A stretch of 45,774 nucleotides of DNA from an uncultured Alistipes sp. (GCA_949288735.1 CASELE010000010.1:1-45774); one strand, 5' to 3'; positions 17,794 through 29,649 are shown, counted from the first letter of the stretch. Numbers and translations: made by a program. Notes: generated by a model from the letters alone, not told the origin.

Positions 17794-17828
17794 AGAGAGG
17801 GGCGCCCTGTTGCAGGGTGCCCCTCTCT
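17794..17828 (+). terminator. Terminator of the dipeptidyl peptidase gene
   Basis: A 16-bp stem with one G.U pair (arms 17794-17809 and 17813-17828, TTG loop), ending in CTCTCTTTTCG. It begins 39 nt past the stop. From here to 17987 I see no gene or motif. Confidence 0.82.
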
Positions 17829-17987
17829 TTTCGTGCGATTGCAATACGGCGCGTTCCGGTTCGGATGCGGTACGGCGAAACTGCCGGGCTCCGTGCGGCG
17901 CGGCGTCTCCGGATGCGGTCATGCTGCCGGACGGTAGCGGTTTCGCGCGTGAGGGCGTGCCGTGCCGGTGCTGCCGGATGGACGCTG

Positions 17988-18530
17988 TCAGCCGCGGGGA
18001 GGTCTTTTCGTTGCCGTCTCCCTGTCGCGATGTGCCCGGATATCGGGTCGAAGCTGTGCGACGAGCCGCTCCGGATCGGTGCACGAGACATAGAGCCGTT
18101 CTTCGTATATGTCGGTAATCTCCACCATGTTGCACCATTCCGAGGCGTAGATGCGCACGCGGTCGAAATTCTTCAGGTCGAGATAGTGTCCGTAGTATCC
18201 GAAGAAGCCGCAGCCGCCGAAGAGGGGCACGATCCACTTCATGCCGCCTCTCTCCACACGGCGGACCGAGGCGATTTCGTCGCGCCGCAGTTCGGTGATG
18301 TCGAGCAGGCAGCGGATCTGCACGCTCTGCTCCGTGATGACGATGCGGCGCGGAATGGAGAGCGCCATGAGGGCGATTACGGCCACGACGAACGAGGTGA
18401 ACCAGGCCGAGAGATAGCCCCCTTCGTAGAGCAGGTAGAGCAGCGCGCCCAGCAGCAGGAAGAGCAGCAGGTGCAGCGCCGTCCAGTAGAGGGTACGGCG
18501 GCCGAAACGGTATTTGTAGACGGTCTCCAT
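17988..18530 (-). CDS. PH-domain-like membrane protein
   Basis: A 180-aa protein with two transmembrane segments at about residues 14-35 and 42-60, then a bacterial PH-like beta domain (RRIVITEQSVQIRCLLDITELRRDEIASVRRV... RVRIYASEWCNMVEIT) and a basic tail. The layout resembles YdbS/bPH2 proteins whose function is unknown. It is the last gene of the M23-ispD-PH run, 24 bp after ispD. Confidence 0.75.
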   Translation of the reverse strand: METVYKYRFGRRTLYWTALHLLLFLLLGALLYLLYEGGYLSAWFTSFVVAVIALMALSIPRRIVITEQSVQIRCLLDITELRRDEIASVRRVERGGMKWIVPLFGGCGFFGYYGHYLDLKNFDRVRIYASEWCNMVEITDIYEERLYVSCTDPERLVAQLRPDIRAHRDRETATKRPPRG

Positions 18531-18554
18531 GAGGTGCGGCGGCGTTCCCGGGGG

Positions 18555-19340
18555 TCAGCGGATCGGACCGGCGCCGCCGGCGAAGTCGTCCGATGCCGTT
18601 CCGGCGGTGCCTCGGTATCCTGCTTCGTGCCGCTCTCGCGGCGTTTCCGCTTCGCCCGTTTCCGTCTCGGCGGCGAGCAGCGCTTCGGCAAGGAGCAGAT
18701 CCTCCGGTTCGGTGATTTTGAAGTTGCGGCGTTCGCCCGCGCAGAGCGCCACGGAGCAGCCGCAGGATTCGACGAGCGTGGCGTCGTCGGTGAACGACGC
18801 CGAAAAGTCGCTCCGGTAGGCGCGTTCGAGCAGTGTGGCGTCGAATACCTGCGGTGTCTGTACGGCGCGCAGACGGGAGCGGTCTACGGGGTGCGAACTC
18901 CCGTCGGCCTCCGTCGTGCGGAACGAGTCGGCCGGCCGGATTACCGGGACCGCCGACCCTTCGGCGGCAGCGAGGGCCACGGCGCGGCGAATCAGCGCGA
19001 CCGGAACGAGCGGGCGGGCCCCGTCGTGTACGGCGATGAGATCGAGCCCCTGCGGCAGGGCGGCGAGACCGTTCCGTACGGAGTGGAACCGTTCGGTTCC
19101 GCCCGTCGTCACCGTGTGGGGAGCCATGTCGAACCGTGCGGTGAGGTTGTGCCAATAGGCGACGTACCCGGCCGGCAGGACCACGACGATCGGAGCTCCG
19201 GGCAGCGCTTTGGCGAAGGCATCGATGGAGCGGGCGAGTAGCGGTCTGCCGCCGAGCAGTCGGAACTGCTTGGGCAGCGCTCCGCCCATGCGGCTGCCGC
19301 TTCCGGCGGCGACGACGATGACTCCGGTGCGGGGTTCCAT
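18555..19340 (-). CDS. ispD: 2-C-methyl-D-erythritol 4-phosphate cytidylyltransferase IspD
   Basis: A 261-aa MEP-pathway enzyme that couples MEP to CTP. The nucleotide loop VVAAGSGSRMGGALPKQF is at residues 9-26. VHDGARPLV, AVQTPQVFD and FTDDATLVE follow, then ITEPEDLLLAEALL near the end. The last 30 residues are a low-complexity extension beyond the usual 230 aa. It starts 3 bp after the M23 gene. Confidence 0.96.
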   Translation of the reverse strand: MEPRTGVIVVAAGSGSRMGGALPKQFRLLGGRPLLARSIDAFAKALPGAPIVVVLPAGYVAYWHNLTARFDMAPHTVTTGGTERFHSVRNGLAALPQGLDLIAVHDGARPLVPVALIRRAVALAAAEGSAVPVIRPADSFRTTEADGSSHPVDRSRLRAVQTPQVFDATLLERAYRSDFSASFTDDATLVESCGCSVALCAGERRNFKITEPEDLLLAEALLAAETETGEAETPRERHEAGYRGTAGTASDDFAGGAGPIR

Positions 19341-19343
19341 GGG

Positions 19344-20639
19344 TCAGTGGCCTGCAGCGGTTTCTGCAGTTGTCGGAAGGACGATCGAGTCGAGTTGCGT
19401 GATGCGCTTCTCTTCTGGCAGTTCGCCCGCGAGTTCGGCGACGATGCGGTCGCGCACGAATTCGAACCGTTCGCGATTGGCGGTGGCGATGGGCTCGGCG
19501 GGTTCCTGCGGAATCTTCAGAGGGTCGACGGGCTTGCCGTTCTTCCAGATGCGGTAGTCCAGATGCGGCCCGGTCGAGGCGCCGGTGCTGCCTACATAGC
19601 CGATGAGCTGTCCCTGTACGACATGGCTGCCCTGACGGATGCCCTTGGCGTAGCCGCTCAGGTGGAGGTAGCCGGTCATGAGGTTACCGGCATGTTTGAT
19701 CTTCAGCGTGTTGCCGCCTCCGCCGCCCCATCCCTTGAAGATCACCGTTCCGTCGGCCGTGGCGTGTACGGGGGTTCCTTTCGGCGCGGCGTAGTCAACG
19801 CCCGTATGGGGACGGTAGACCTTGTATATGGGGTGCTTCCGGGCATAGGTGAAGCGCGAGCTGATGCGCGTGTATTTCAGCGGTGCCTTGAGCAGCTGCT
19901 TGCGCAGGCTCGCACCGTCGTACTCCCAGTACTGCACCTTTCCGTCCTGGCGGAAGGGGATGGCGTAGTACTCCTTGCCACCGTGGCTGAAACGGGCGCC
20001 CCAGATGCGGCCGATGCCCGCCGGTATGGTGTCGTCGATGAACTTCTCGTCGTAGATCACCGTGAATGCGTCGCCCTTCTGTATGCCGAAGAAGTCGACG
20101 GTCCACTGGTAGATATCCTCCATCTCGGCGGCGAGCGCGTAGGGGAGATTCTGCTCCATGATGGCCCCCCAGAGCGACGAGTTGATCGTGGCGCTCCGTC
20201 TCTGTCGGCGGAGGGTCAGCTCCTTTTCGCCCTCGGCGATGCTTACCGAGTCTTCGGCAAAGCCGAAGACCACATATTCGGTGGCGCTCCGCTCGTAGGC
20301 GAGATAGTCGAGATGGGGCTCGTGGAGCGAGTCCTCGTGGATGAAGATCGTGTAGCGATGGCCGGCGCGGATGTTGCGCAGCGGGAAGACGGGCTCGGCC
20401 ATCCGGTCGAGCCGGTCGATGGCGGCGGCCGAGATGCCGTAGCGCGCGAGTATGCCGCCCAGCGTCTCGCCGCTGCGTATTTCGGCGCTTTCGGTGCGGT
20501 AGTTGTCGGCGTCGATGCCGTAGAGCAGGTTGCGGGGCGCCTCTTCCGCCGTTTCGGCTGGCGTCTTGCCTCCGTCGCGCGAGCAGGCGCCCGCCGCCAG
20601 GGTGAAGACGCAGAGGAGCAGGAGTGCGATGCGTTTCAT
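19344..20639 (-). CDS. M23-family peptidoglycan endopeptidase lipoprotein
   Basis: A 431-aa envelope peptidase. Residues 1-19 form a lipoprotein signal with Cys19 (LAAGAC). An OapA/LysM-like N-terminal region begins near residue 50 (SGETLGGILARYGI). The LytM domain has His278-x3-Asp282 (HTGVD), GYLHLSGY and then His359-Leu-Asp361 (GPHLDYRIW), where textbook LytM has HxH. The HLD form also occurs in other Bacteroidota M23 proteins as far as I recall. The ATG lies only 8 nt after a TACCTTTG box. It heads an operon with ispD and the PH gene. Confidence 0.9.
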   Translation of the reverse strand: MKRIALLLLCVFTLAAGACSRDGGKTPAETAEEAPRNLLYGIDADNYRTESAEIRSGETLGGILARYGISAAAIDRLDRMAEPVFPLRNIRAGHRYTIFIHEDSLHEPHLDYLAYERSATEYVVFGFAEDSVSIAEGEKELTLRRQRRSATINSSLWGAIMEQNLPYALAAEMEDIYQWTVDFFGIQKGDAFTVIYDEKFIDDTIPAGIGRIWGARFSHGGKEYYAIPFRQDGKVQYWEYDGASLRKQLLKAPLKYTRISSRFTYARKHPIYKVYRPHTGVDYAAPKGTPVHATADGTVIFKGWGGGGGNTLKIKHAGNLMTGYLHLSGYAKGIRQGSHVVQGQLIGYVGSTGASTGPHLDYRIWKNGKPVDPLKIPQEPAEPIATANRERFEFVRDRIVAELAGELPEEKRITQLDSIVLPTTAETAAGH

Positions 20640-20647
20640 AATCGTAG

Positions 20648-20655
20648 CAAAGGTA
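20648..20655 (-). promoter_or_regulatory. -7 box of the M23-ispD-PH operon
   Basis: TACCTTTG on the minus strand with only 8 nt between it and the ATG, implying an mRNA leader of a few nucleotides at most. Confidence 0.65.
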
Positions 20656-20728
20656 GGAAAAATTCGGGGAGATACCGTGTGCGGCGAGGCGCTTTTGCGG
20701 TGTTTCGGGCAATATTTCGCTTTTGCGC

Positions 20729-20759
20729 TTTGCCGTTCGGCGATTTATTGTTACCTTTG
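20729..20759 (+). promoter_or_regulatory. Promoter of lpxK
   Basis: TTTG at 20729-20732 and TACCTTTG at 20752-20759 with 19 nt between. The ATG is at 20786. Confidence 0.8.
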
Positions 20760-20785
20760 AAAAGTCATGCAATGAACCGGACGGA

Positions 20786-21832
20786 ATGAAATTCGATTGG
20801 CTCCTGGCTCCTGCCGCGTACCTCTATCGGACGGGGGTGGTTATCCGCCACCGCCTTTTCGACTGGGGTGTACTGAAAAGCGAGAAGTTCGACGTGCCGG
20901 TGATCTGCATCGGAAACATCACCGTCGGCGGTACGGGCAAGACGCCCATGGCCGAGATGGTGCTGGGCTACATGATGCAACGGCACCGTGTGGCCCTCGT
21001 CTCGCGCGGGTACGGCCGCCGTACGAAGGGTTACCGCGAGGTGCTCGTCACGTCGCACTACCGCGACGTGGGCGACGAGCCGCTCCAGATCAAGCTCAAA
21101 TTCCCCGAGGTGACGGTCGTCGTCTGCGAGAGGCGGCGCGAAGGAATCCGCCGGCTGCTGGCCGAACATCCGAATGTAGACCTCGTGGTGATGGACGACG
21201 GCTTCCAGCACCGCTACGTGGAGCCAAAGGTCAACATCGTGATGATCGACGCCACGCGTCCCGTGCAGCACGACCGTATGTTGCCGTGGGGTTCGCTGCG
21301 TGACCTTCCGGAGATGCTCCATCGCGCCCAGTACTTCGTGGTGACCAAGTGTCCCGAAAAGATGGCCCCCATCGAGCGGCGTATCATGCGCAAGGTCCTC
21401 GTGCAGATGGCCTACCAGCGGATCTACTTCTCGCGTTTCGAGAGTTTCGCGCCGCGGCCTCTCTATCCGGACGAGGCGGGATGCGGGGATACGGCGCAAC
21501 TGCGCCGTGTGATAGCCCTCTCGGGTATCGGCAATCCGAAGCCCTTTCTGGCGACGCTCCGGGAGCGTTACGAGGTGGTGGCCGAGCTGACGCTCGACGA
21601 CCACCATGTCTACCGTGTGCGCGACATGAAGCAGATTGCGGCGCTGCTGGCACAATACCCCGATGCGGCGGTCGTGACCACCGAGAAGGACGCCGTGAAG
21701 CTGGTTCACCCCGGGCGCATCCCGCCCGAGGTGCGGCGCGCGCTCTACTATCTGCCCATCAGCATTGCATTCATCGAGGATTCGGCGACGGATCTTCTGC
21801 AAAAACTGGAACAGGATGTTGGAAGAAATTAA
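20786..21832 (+). CDS. lpxK: Tetraacyldisaccharide 4'-kinase LpxK
   Basis: A 348-aa inner-membrane-associated kinase that phosphorylates the lipid A disaccharide at the 4' position. The P-loop GNITVGGTGKTP is at residues 43-54. VSRGYGRR, DVGDEP, VVMDDGFQH and TTEKDAVKL follow in the family order. An N-terminal amphipathic or membrane helix precedes the P-loop. ATG 20786 is preferred over the upstream TTG because the promoter lies between them. The last 17 bp overlap the purine phosphorylase gene. Confidence 0.96.
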   Translation: MKFDWLLAPAAYLYRTGVVIRHRLFDWGVLKSEKFDVPVICIGNITVGGTGKTPMAEMVLGYMMQRHRVALVSRGYGRRTKGYREVLVTSHYRDVGDEPLQIKLKFPEVTVVVCERRREGIRRLLAEHPNVDLVVMDDGFQHRYVEPKVNIVMIDATRPVQHDRMLPWGSLRDLPEMLHRAQYFVVTKCPEKMAPIERRIMRKVLVQMAYQRIYFSRFESFAPRPLYPDEAGCGDTAQLRRVIALSGIGNPKPFLATLRERYEVVAELTLDDHHVYRVRDMKQIAALLAQYPDAAVVTTEKDAVKLVHPGRIPPEVRRALYYLPISIAFIEDSATDLLQKLEQDVGRN

Positions 21833-22622
21833 GCGGACGGCGGCGTTCATCGACGAACGTACGCAGCACTTCGGCCCCGAGGCGGGAATCATCCTCGGGA
21901 CGGGACTCGGCGATTTCGCCGAACAGATCGAGGTATGCCATGCGCTCGACTACAAGGATATTCCGGGATTCCCCGTGTCGACGGTCGAGGGGCACCGCGG
22001 ACGACTGATATTCGGCATGCTCGAGGGTCGCCGCGTGGTGGCCATGCAGGGGCGTTTCCACTACTACGAGGGGTACACCATGGCGCAGGTGACCTTCCCC
22101 GTACGAGTGATGAAGCTGCTCGGCATCCGGACCCTCTTCGTCTCGAACGCCTCGGGCGGTATCAATCCGACCTTCCGCGTGGGCGACCTGATGGTCATTA
22201 CCGACCATATCAACCTGATGCCCAATCCGCTCGTCGGGCCCAACCTCGCCGAGCTGGGACCCCGTTTCCCCGACATGCACGGATGTTACGATCCGCAGCT
22301 CATCGCCCGTGCCACGGAACTGGCCGAGCAGGCGGGGATCAAGCTCCAGTACGGCGTCTATGTCGGCGGTACCGGCCCCACCTTCGAGACGCAGGCCGAA
22401 TACCGCTACTTCAAGGCCATCGGCGGCGATGCGGCGGGCATGTCTACCGTTCCCGAGGTAATCGTGGCACGCCATATGGGGCTCCCCGTCTTCGGGGTCT
22501 CGGTCATCACCAACTGCGGTCTCTCGCCCGAGGCGGGTGACCACGAGGACGTGCAGCGCCAGGGTCGTCGTGCGGGTACGCGGATGGCCGCCCTCTTCCG
22601 TGCAATGATCCGAAATCTGTAA
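21816..22622 (+). CDS. punA: Purine nucleoside phosphorylase
   Basis: A 268-aa trimeric PNP that splits inosine and guanosine with phosphate. GIILGTGLGDFA near residue 27 holds the phosphate loop, GRFHYYEGY follows near 83, SNASGGIN near 114, and the base site reads YVGGTGPTFETQAEYR near 190, with GMSTVPEVIVARH after it. Length is normal. The start overlaps lpxK by 17 bp, so the two are cotranscribed, with ssb 5 bp downstream. Confidence 0.95.
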   Translation: MLEEIKRTAAFIDERTQHFGPEAGIILGTGLGDFAEQIEVCHALDYKDIPGFPVSTVEGHRGRLIFGMLEGRRVVAMQGRFHYYEGYTMAQVTFPVRVMKLLGIRTLFVSNASGGINPTFRVGDLMVITDHINLMPNPLVGPNLAELGPRFPDMHGCYDPQLIARATELAEQAGIKLQYGVYVGGTGPTFETQAEYRYFKAIGGDAAGMSTVPEVIVARHMGLPVFGVSVITNCGLSPEAGDHEDVQRQGRRAGTRMAALFRAMIRNL

Positions 22623-22627
22623 ACGAT

Positions 22628-23113
22628 ATGGTAAACAAGGTGATTCTGGTGGGCAACGTGGGAATCGACCCCGAGGTCCGTACCATCGAGTCGGGTGCTA
22701 AGGTGGCCCGTGTGCGGCTGGCGACGACCGAACGGCTCTATGACCGGCAGGCCAACGAGACGAAGGAGCATACCGAATGGCATACGGTGACGCTCTGGCG
22801 GGGTCTGGCCGACGTGGTCGACCGTTATGTCCGCAAGGGGTCTCAGCTCTACATCGAGGGACGGCTCCGTACGCGCGAATGGACCGACAAGGATGGTAAC
22901 AAGCGTTATTCGACAGAGATTCTTGCCGATACGATGAATCTGCTCGGCCGTCGCAGCGACAACCCCGCGGCTTCGGCCGACGGAGGCTCCTCCTACGGAG
23001 GTGACCGTCAGGGTGCGAATGGCGGCGGAGGCGGAGCGGGGGGCTACGCCGTGCCGCAGGCGCCGCAGCAGCCGAAAGCACCGGCCGACGACCCGGATGA
23101 CCTCCCCTTCTGA
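22628..23113 (+). CDS. ssb: Single-stranded DNA-binding protein
   Basis: A 161-aa SSB. The OB-fold (residues 1-106) has NKVILVGNVGIDPEVR, EWHTVTLW and the LYIEGRLRTREWTDKDGNKRY stretch. A Gly/Gln/Pro-rich linker leads to the acidic tip DDPDDLPF, which recruits repair and replication partners. It follows the PNP gene by 5 bp and ends before a strong hairpin. Confidence 0.96.
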   Translation: MVNKVILVGNVGIDPEVRTIESGAKVARVRLATTERLYDRQANETKEHTEWHTVTLWRGLADVVDRYVRKGSQLYIEGRLRTREWTDKDGNKRYSTEILADTMNLLGRRSDNPAASADGGSSYGGDRQGANGGGGGAGGYAVPQAPQQPKAPADDPDDLPF

Positions 23114-23141
23114 ACGGGCGGTATCCGAAAGAACCGAGATC

Positions 23142-23183
23142 ATACAGCGGAGCCCGGACCCAAAGGTCCGGGCTCCGCTGTAT
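23142..23183 (+). terminator. 19-bp perfect hairpin between ssb and the SDR gene
   Basis: Arms 23142-23160 and 23165-23183 are exact reverse complements around a CAAA loop. It lies 28 nt past the ssb stop and 48 nt past the SDR stop on the other strand, so it can serve both. U content after the stem is modest (TGTTTCC). Confidence 0.75.
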
Positions 23184-23231
23184 TGTTTCCGCAGCGCTGC
23201 CGGGCATGCCCGGTGTCGGGCGCGGGGCGGC

Positions 23232-23984
23232 TTATTGCCGCGAGCGTACGGGTAGCCGCTCCCAGAGCCATGAGGGGATGAGCCGCCAGAGCAGGACGAG
23301 CAGGGCGTAGCGGCGGTCGATCGTAGCGCGGCGTCTGCCCCGCTCGATTGCGCGGACGATGCGGGCGGCGACCCGTTCGGGACGCATGAGCATCGGGTAG
23401 CGGTGCCCGTCGGAAAGCAGCGGCGTGGCGACGAATCCGGGCCGGATGTCGGTGATGCGTATGGAGATCCGCTCCATACGGGCCAGCTGCGCCAGGGCAT
23501 CGAGGTAGGTGTTCTGCATCCGCTTGGTGGCCGAGTAGGCGGGTGCGGCGCCCAGTCCGCGGGTTCCGGCTATCGAACTTATGGCTGCGATGCGGCCGCC
23601 TCCGTGGCTGCGGAACCAGGCGAAGACGGCCGAGGTCATGCGTACGAAGCCTGTGGCGTTGGTCTCGGCCGTCATGATTTCGCGTCCGGAATCGAGCTCC
23701 GGATTCTGGAATCCGATACCCGCGCAGTGGAGATAGCACTCCATGCCGCCGAGTCGTCCGATGAGCCGTTCGAGCCGTTCGGGCGCCTCTGCGCTGCGGA
23801 TGTCCATCACCTCGGTCTCGACCCGTTCGGGCGCTTCGGCGCGCAGCGCCTCGAGCGCATCGGCACGCCGTCCGGCGGCTCCGACGCTCCAGCCCCGGCG
23901 CAGACAGCAGCGCGCCACCTCGAGACCGATGCCCGAGGTGGCGCCCACGATGACGATGCGGCGTTTCCGCTCCCTTTCCCTCAT
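23232..23984 (-). CDS. Short-chain dehydrogenase/reductase
   Basis: A 250-aa SDR. The cofactor loop GATSGIG is at residues 14-20, the AAGRR after strand 2 suggests NADP(H), CAG follows near 91, and the active site has Ser (AISSIAG) and Tyr-x3-Lys (YSATK). The C-terminus is basic and hydrophobic. The substrate is not evident. It is last in the secA-dCMP deaminase-exported unknown-SDR run, 4 bp after its neighbour. Confidence 0.9.
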   Translation of the reverse strand: MRERERKRRIVIVGATSGIGLEVARCCLRRGWSVGAAGRRADALEALRAEAPERVETEVMDIRSAEAPERLERLIGRLGGMECYLHCAGIGFQNPELDSGREIMTAETNATGFVRMTSAVFAWFRSHGGGRIAAISSIAGTRGLGAAPAYSATKRMQNTYLDALAQLARMERISIRITDIRPGFVATPLLSDGHRYPMLMRPERVAARIVRAIERGRRRATIDRRYALLVLLWRLIPSWLWERLPVRSRQ

Positions 23985-23988
23985 CGGA

Positions 23989-24426
23989 TTATTCGCTTTC
24001 GCTCTCCGACGTTCCCGTGGGGGCCGAGGGGAGGGCCTTGCGGATCTCGGCAGGAATCTCCTCCGTGCGGATGCGCAACAGGTAGTGCGTGTTGTCGTTG
24101 TCGGCTCCCGAGGTGTAGGCCTGCACGAACTCCCACTTCTGGCGGATCATGTAGTTGAGAGCCTCGACCATCGAGTTGAAGCGGATGTTGCGGTCGCGCG
24201 AGTCGGTGATCCAGTTGTAGTTCCATGCCTCGGTCTTCTGTCCGAAGTCGAGGATGACCTTGCACCCCTTGTTCGAGGGGAGGTGGCTGCCGATGAGTTC
24301 GGCGTAGAGATAGCGGGAACTCTTCGCCATGACGGCTCCCGGAGCGGGAGCCGCCGCGGGCGGAGTCTGCGCCGCGAGCGTGCCGCAGAGGAGCAGCCCC
24401 AGCGCGAGCAGTGCGTGCTTTTTCAT
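23989..24426 (-). CDS. Exported protein of unknown function
   Basis: A 145-aa protein I do not recognise. Residues 1-19 are a signal peptide (cleavage after TLAA). An Ala/Pro linker precedes a compact domain with AELIGSHLPSNKGCKVILDFGQ, a tract with NSMVEALNYMIRQKWEFVQAYTSG, which looks like a small alpha/beta fold, then DNDNTHYLLRI. The C-terminus is acidic (SESESE). Its ATG overlaps the dCMP deaminase stop as ATGA, so translation is probably coupled. Confidence 0.75.
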   Translation of the reverse strand: MKKHALLALGLLLCGTLAAQTPPAAAPAPGAVMAKSSRYLYAELIGSHLPSNKGCKVILDFGQKTEAWNYNWITDSRDRNIRFNSMVEALNYMIRQKWEFVQAYTSGADNDNTHYLLRIRTEEIPAEIRKALPSAPTGTSESESE

Positions 24427-24956
24427 ATCTGGTCCGTTTTTTCGTTTCCGGCGGATTCGGTCCGCCGTTCTCTCTTTCTCTCTCCGGCGTCGTCTTCCGA
24501 CGTCCGGCGGAAGGCCTCCTGCGGAGTCTCGATTTCGCGCCGCACACACTCGATGCCTACGCGTCGCAGCAGGTCGAGACCCTCTTCCGAATGGTATTCG
24601 TCGCTGTAGACGACCCTCCGGATGCCTGCCTGGATGATCAGTTTCGAACATTCGAGACAAGGCGCCGCCGTGATGTAAAGGGTCGATCCGTCGCAGTTGT
24701 TGGCACTCTTGGCCACCTTGGTGATGGCGTTGGCCTCAGCGTGCAGCACATAAGGCTTCGTCTTGCCCGCGTCGTCCTCGCAGATGTTCTCGAAACCCGA
24801 CGGCGTCCCGTTGTAGCCGTCCGAGATAATCATCTTGTCCTTGACGATCAGTGCTCCCACCTGCCGTCTGACGCAGTAGGAGTTTTCCGCCCAGATGCGC
24901 GCCATGCGCAGGTAGCGCAGGTCGAGCTGCCGCTGCTTCTCCTCCCGATAGCCCAT
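24423..24956 (-). CDS. Deoxycytidylate (dCMP) deaminase
   Basis: A 177-aa zinc deaminase that makes dUMP for thymidylate synthesis. The zinc site is His72-Ala-Glu74 and Cys100-x-x-Cys103 (PCLEC). SDGYNGTPSGFENICED near residue 45 is characteristic of dCMP deaminase/ComEB. The last 35 residues are charged and poorly conserved. The gene follows secA by 26 bp. Confidence 0.94.
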   Translation of the reverse strand: MGYREEKQRQLDLRYLRMARIWAENSYCVRRQVGALIVKDKMIISDGYNGTPSGFENICEDDAGKTKPYVLHAEANAITKVAKSANNCDGSTLYITAAPCLECSKLIIQAGIRRVVYSDEYHSEEGLDLLRRVGIECVRREIETPQEAFRRTSEDDAGERKRERRTESAGNEKTDQI

Positions 24957-24982
24957 CTCCGCTTTTCGTTGTCGGCGTGGGG

Positions 24983-28300
<3,318 letters not shown>

Positions 28301-28345
28301 CGGAAACGTCGTTTGTTTTTCGAATGCACTCTATTTGGAATCCTA

Positions 28346-28353
28346 CAAAAGTA
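28346..28353 (-). promoter_or_regulatory. -7 box of the secA operon
   Basis: TACTTTTG on the minus strand, 45 nt before the secA ATG, with ATTG (28373-28376) 19 nt upstream as a partial -33. Confidence 0.65.
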
Positions 28354-28371
28354 GTTGTTTTTTTCAAAAAC

Positions 28372-29322
28372 TCAATCGTCTGCAGGGCTTTTTATCCGCC
28401 GCACGCCGACCGGGCACTCCCGGCACCGCCCGGCGGGGCAGTACTCCGTGGCCAGCTGCAGGAGCGCCTGCGATTCGAAGGCGGTGCGTGCCACGAGCCC
28501 CGCACCGCGCCATCCCCGCATGTAGACGTTCTCCTCGGCCGGTGTCCGTTCGAGCAGCGTGACGGCACGGTCGCGCAGACGGTCGTTGCCCGTGCGGCTG
28601 CCGTATACGTACTGCATGATCGATACCAGGTTGATGGCTATCAGATTGGATTTGAACGTTCCGATACGCCGGGGCATCTCCTGCGCCTTCACGGCCGGCA
28701 GACTGTGGGTCGTCCAGTAGTCCGAGGCCTCGACGCCGAAGAGCCGGGCCGCATCCTCGGGGGTGCGGCAGTCGAGCATGCGCTCCATCACGAAGTCGTG
28801 GCCGGCGAAGAAGGCGGCGGCTTGCGCCACGCGCAGCACGGGGTGGTTGGCCGGATGGATGCGGTTGAGGTCCCATGCGGAGGCCTCCATCGGCTCGATG
28901 GCGTATTTCGAACGCAGGTAGACGAAGTCGCGCCGCAGGTCGAGCGTGTAGCCGTCGTCCTCGTAGAGGTCGAGCAGCCCCGAGGTCCCGAAGAGCAGCG
29001 CTTCGACATTGTGCAGCGAGGCCCGTTCGCGCAGGACCATGGCGTAGGTGGCGCGGCGGGCCAGTTCGAGATAGGCGCGCTGGTTGCGTTTGTCGCCCAG
29101 CGTGCGGAAGAACATGAAGTAGAAGGTCTGGTTCCAGTTGCTTCCGGCTTCGGCGAACAGCTCCTCGACGGCGGCGATCTTGCGGCGCAGCCGGTCGTAG
29201 AGGGCGGCGGTGAGGATGGCGCTACGGTGCAGCGGGTCGAGCTCCGCGAGGTACTCCCCGCAGGCGTATACCCGTGCTCCGGCACGCAGCCGGTTGAGCA
29301 TCCGCGCGTCGCGCTCCTCCAT
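28372..29322 (-). CDS. DUF2851-family protein lacking the N-terminal third
   Basis: A 316-aa protein matching the C-terminal two thirds of DUF2851 proteins, which are usually about 420 aa. Recognisable parts are WNQTFYFMFFRTLGDKRN, HNVEALLFGTSGLL, the HPANHPVLRVAQAA stretch and the terminal YCPAGRCRECPVG, which may bind a metal or Fe-S centre. The family's N-terminal part, with its SSDW and HGH motifs, is not encoded, because the gene starts 3 bp after the MIP18 stop. Function is unknown. Confidence 0.8.
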   Translation of the reverse strand: MEERDARMLNRLRAGARVYACGEYLAELDPLHRSAILTAALYDRLRRKIAAVEELFAEAGSNWNQTFYFMFFRTLGDKRNQRAYLELARRATYAMVLRERASLHNVEALLFGTSGLLDLYEDDGYTLDLRRDFVYLRSKYAIEPMEASAWDLNRIHPANHPVLRVAQAAAFFAGHDFVMERMLDCRTPEDAARLFGVEASDYWTTHSLPAVKAQEMPRRIGTFKSNLIAINLVSIMQYVYGSRTGNDRLRDRAVTLLERTPAEENVYMRGWRGAGLVARTAFESQALLQLATEYCPAGRCRECPVGVRRIKSPADD

Positions 29323-29325
29323 CCG

Positions 29326-29649
29326 TCAGAGCATGTTGAGTTCGAGCAGCGCCTCTTCGGACATCATGCTCTTGTCCCAGACGGGATCGAAGGTGAGGAT
29401 CACCTGCGCCGACTCCACCCCCTTGACCTTGGCCACCTCGCGGCGTACGTCCTCCACGAGCATGTCGGCCATCGGGCAGTTGGGCGCCGTGAGAGTCATG
29501 CGGATGGTCGCTACGCCGTCGGGCGTGAAGTCTATTTCGTAGATGAGTCCCAGGTCGTAGATGTTGACCGGAATTTCGGGGTCGTAGATGTTCTTGAGCG
29601 TCGCTACGATCTCCTTTTCGACGCTCAGTATTTCGTCGGGTGTCATCAT
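29326..29649 (-). CDS. MIP18/DUF59-family Fe-S assembly protein (SufT-like)
   Basis: A 107-aa protein. DPEIPVNIYDLGLIYEI near residue 23 and TLTAPNCPMAD near 52 are the family signatures, the Cys in the second being the conserved one. Members help mature Fe-S proteins. The ATG at 29649 overlaps the sufE stop as ATGATGA, so translation is probably coupled, and the pairing with SufE supports an Fe-S role. Confidence 0.93.
   Translation of the reverse strand: MMTPDEILSVEKEIVATLKNIYDPEIPVNIYDLGLIYEIDFTPDGVATIRMTLTAPNCPMADMLVEDVRREVAKVKGVESAQVILTFDPVWDKSMMSEEALLELNML

Noticed and set aside
17829..17987. Small frames between the dipeptidyl peptidase terminator and the PH gene
   Set aside because: No start signal, no family, biased Arg/Cys-rich translations typical of non-coding GC-rich DNA.
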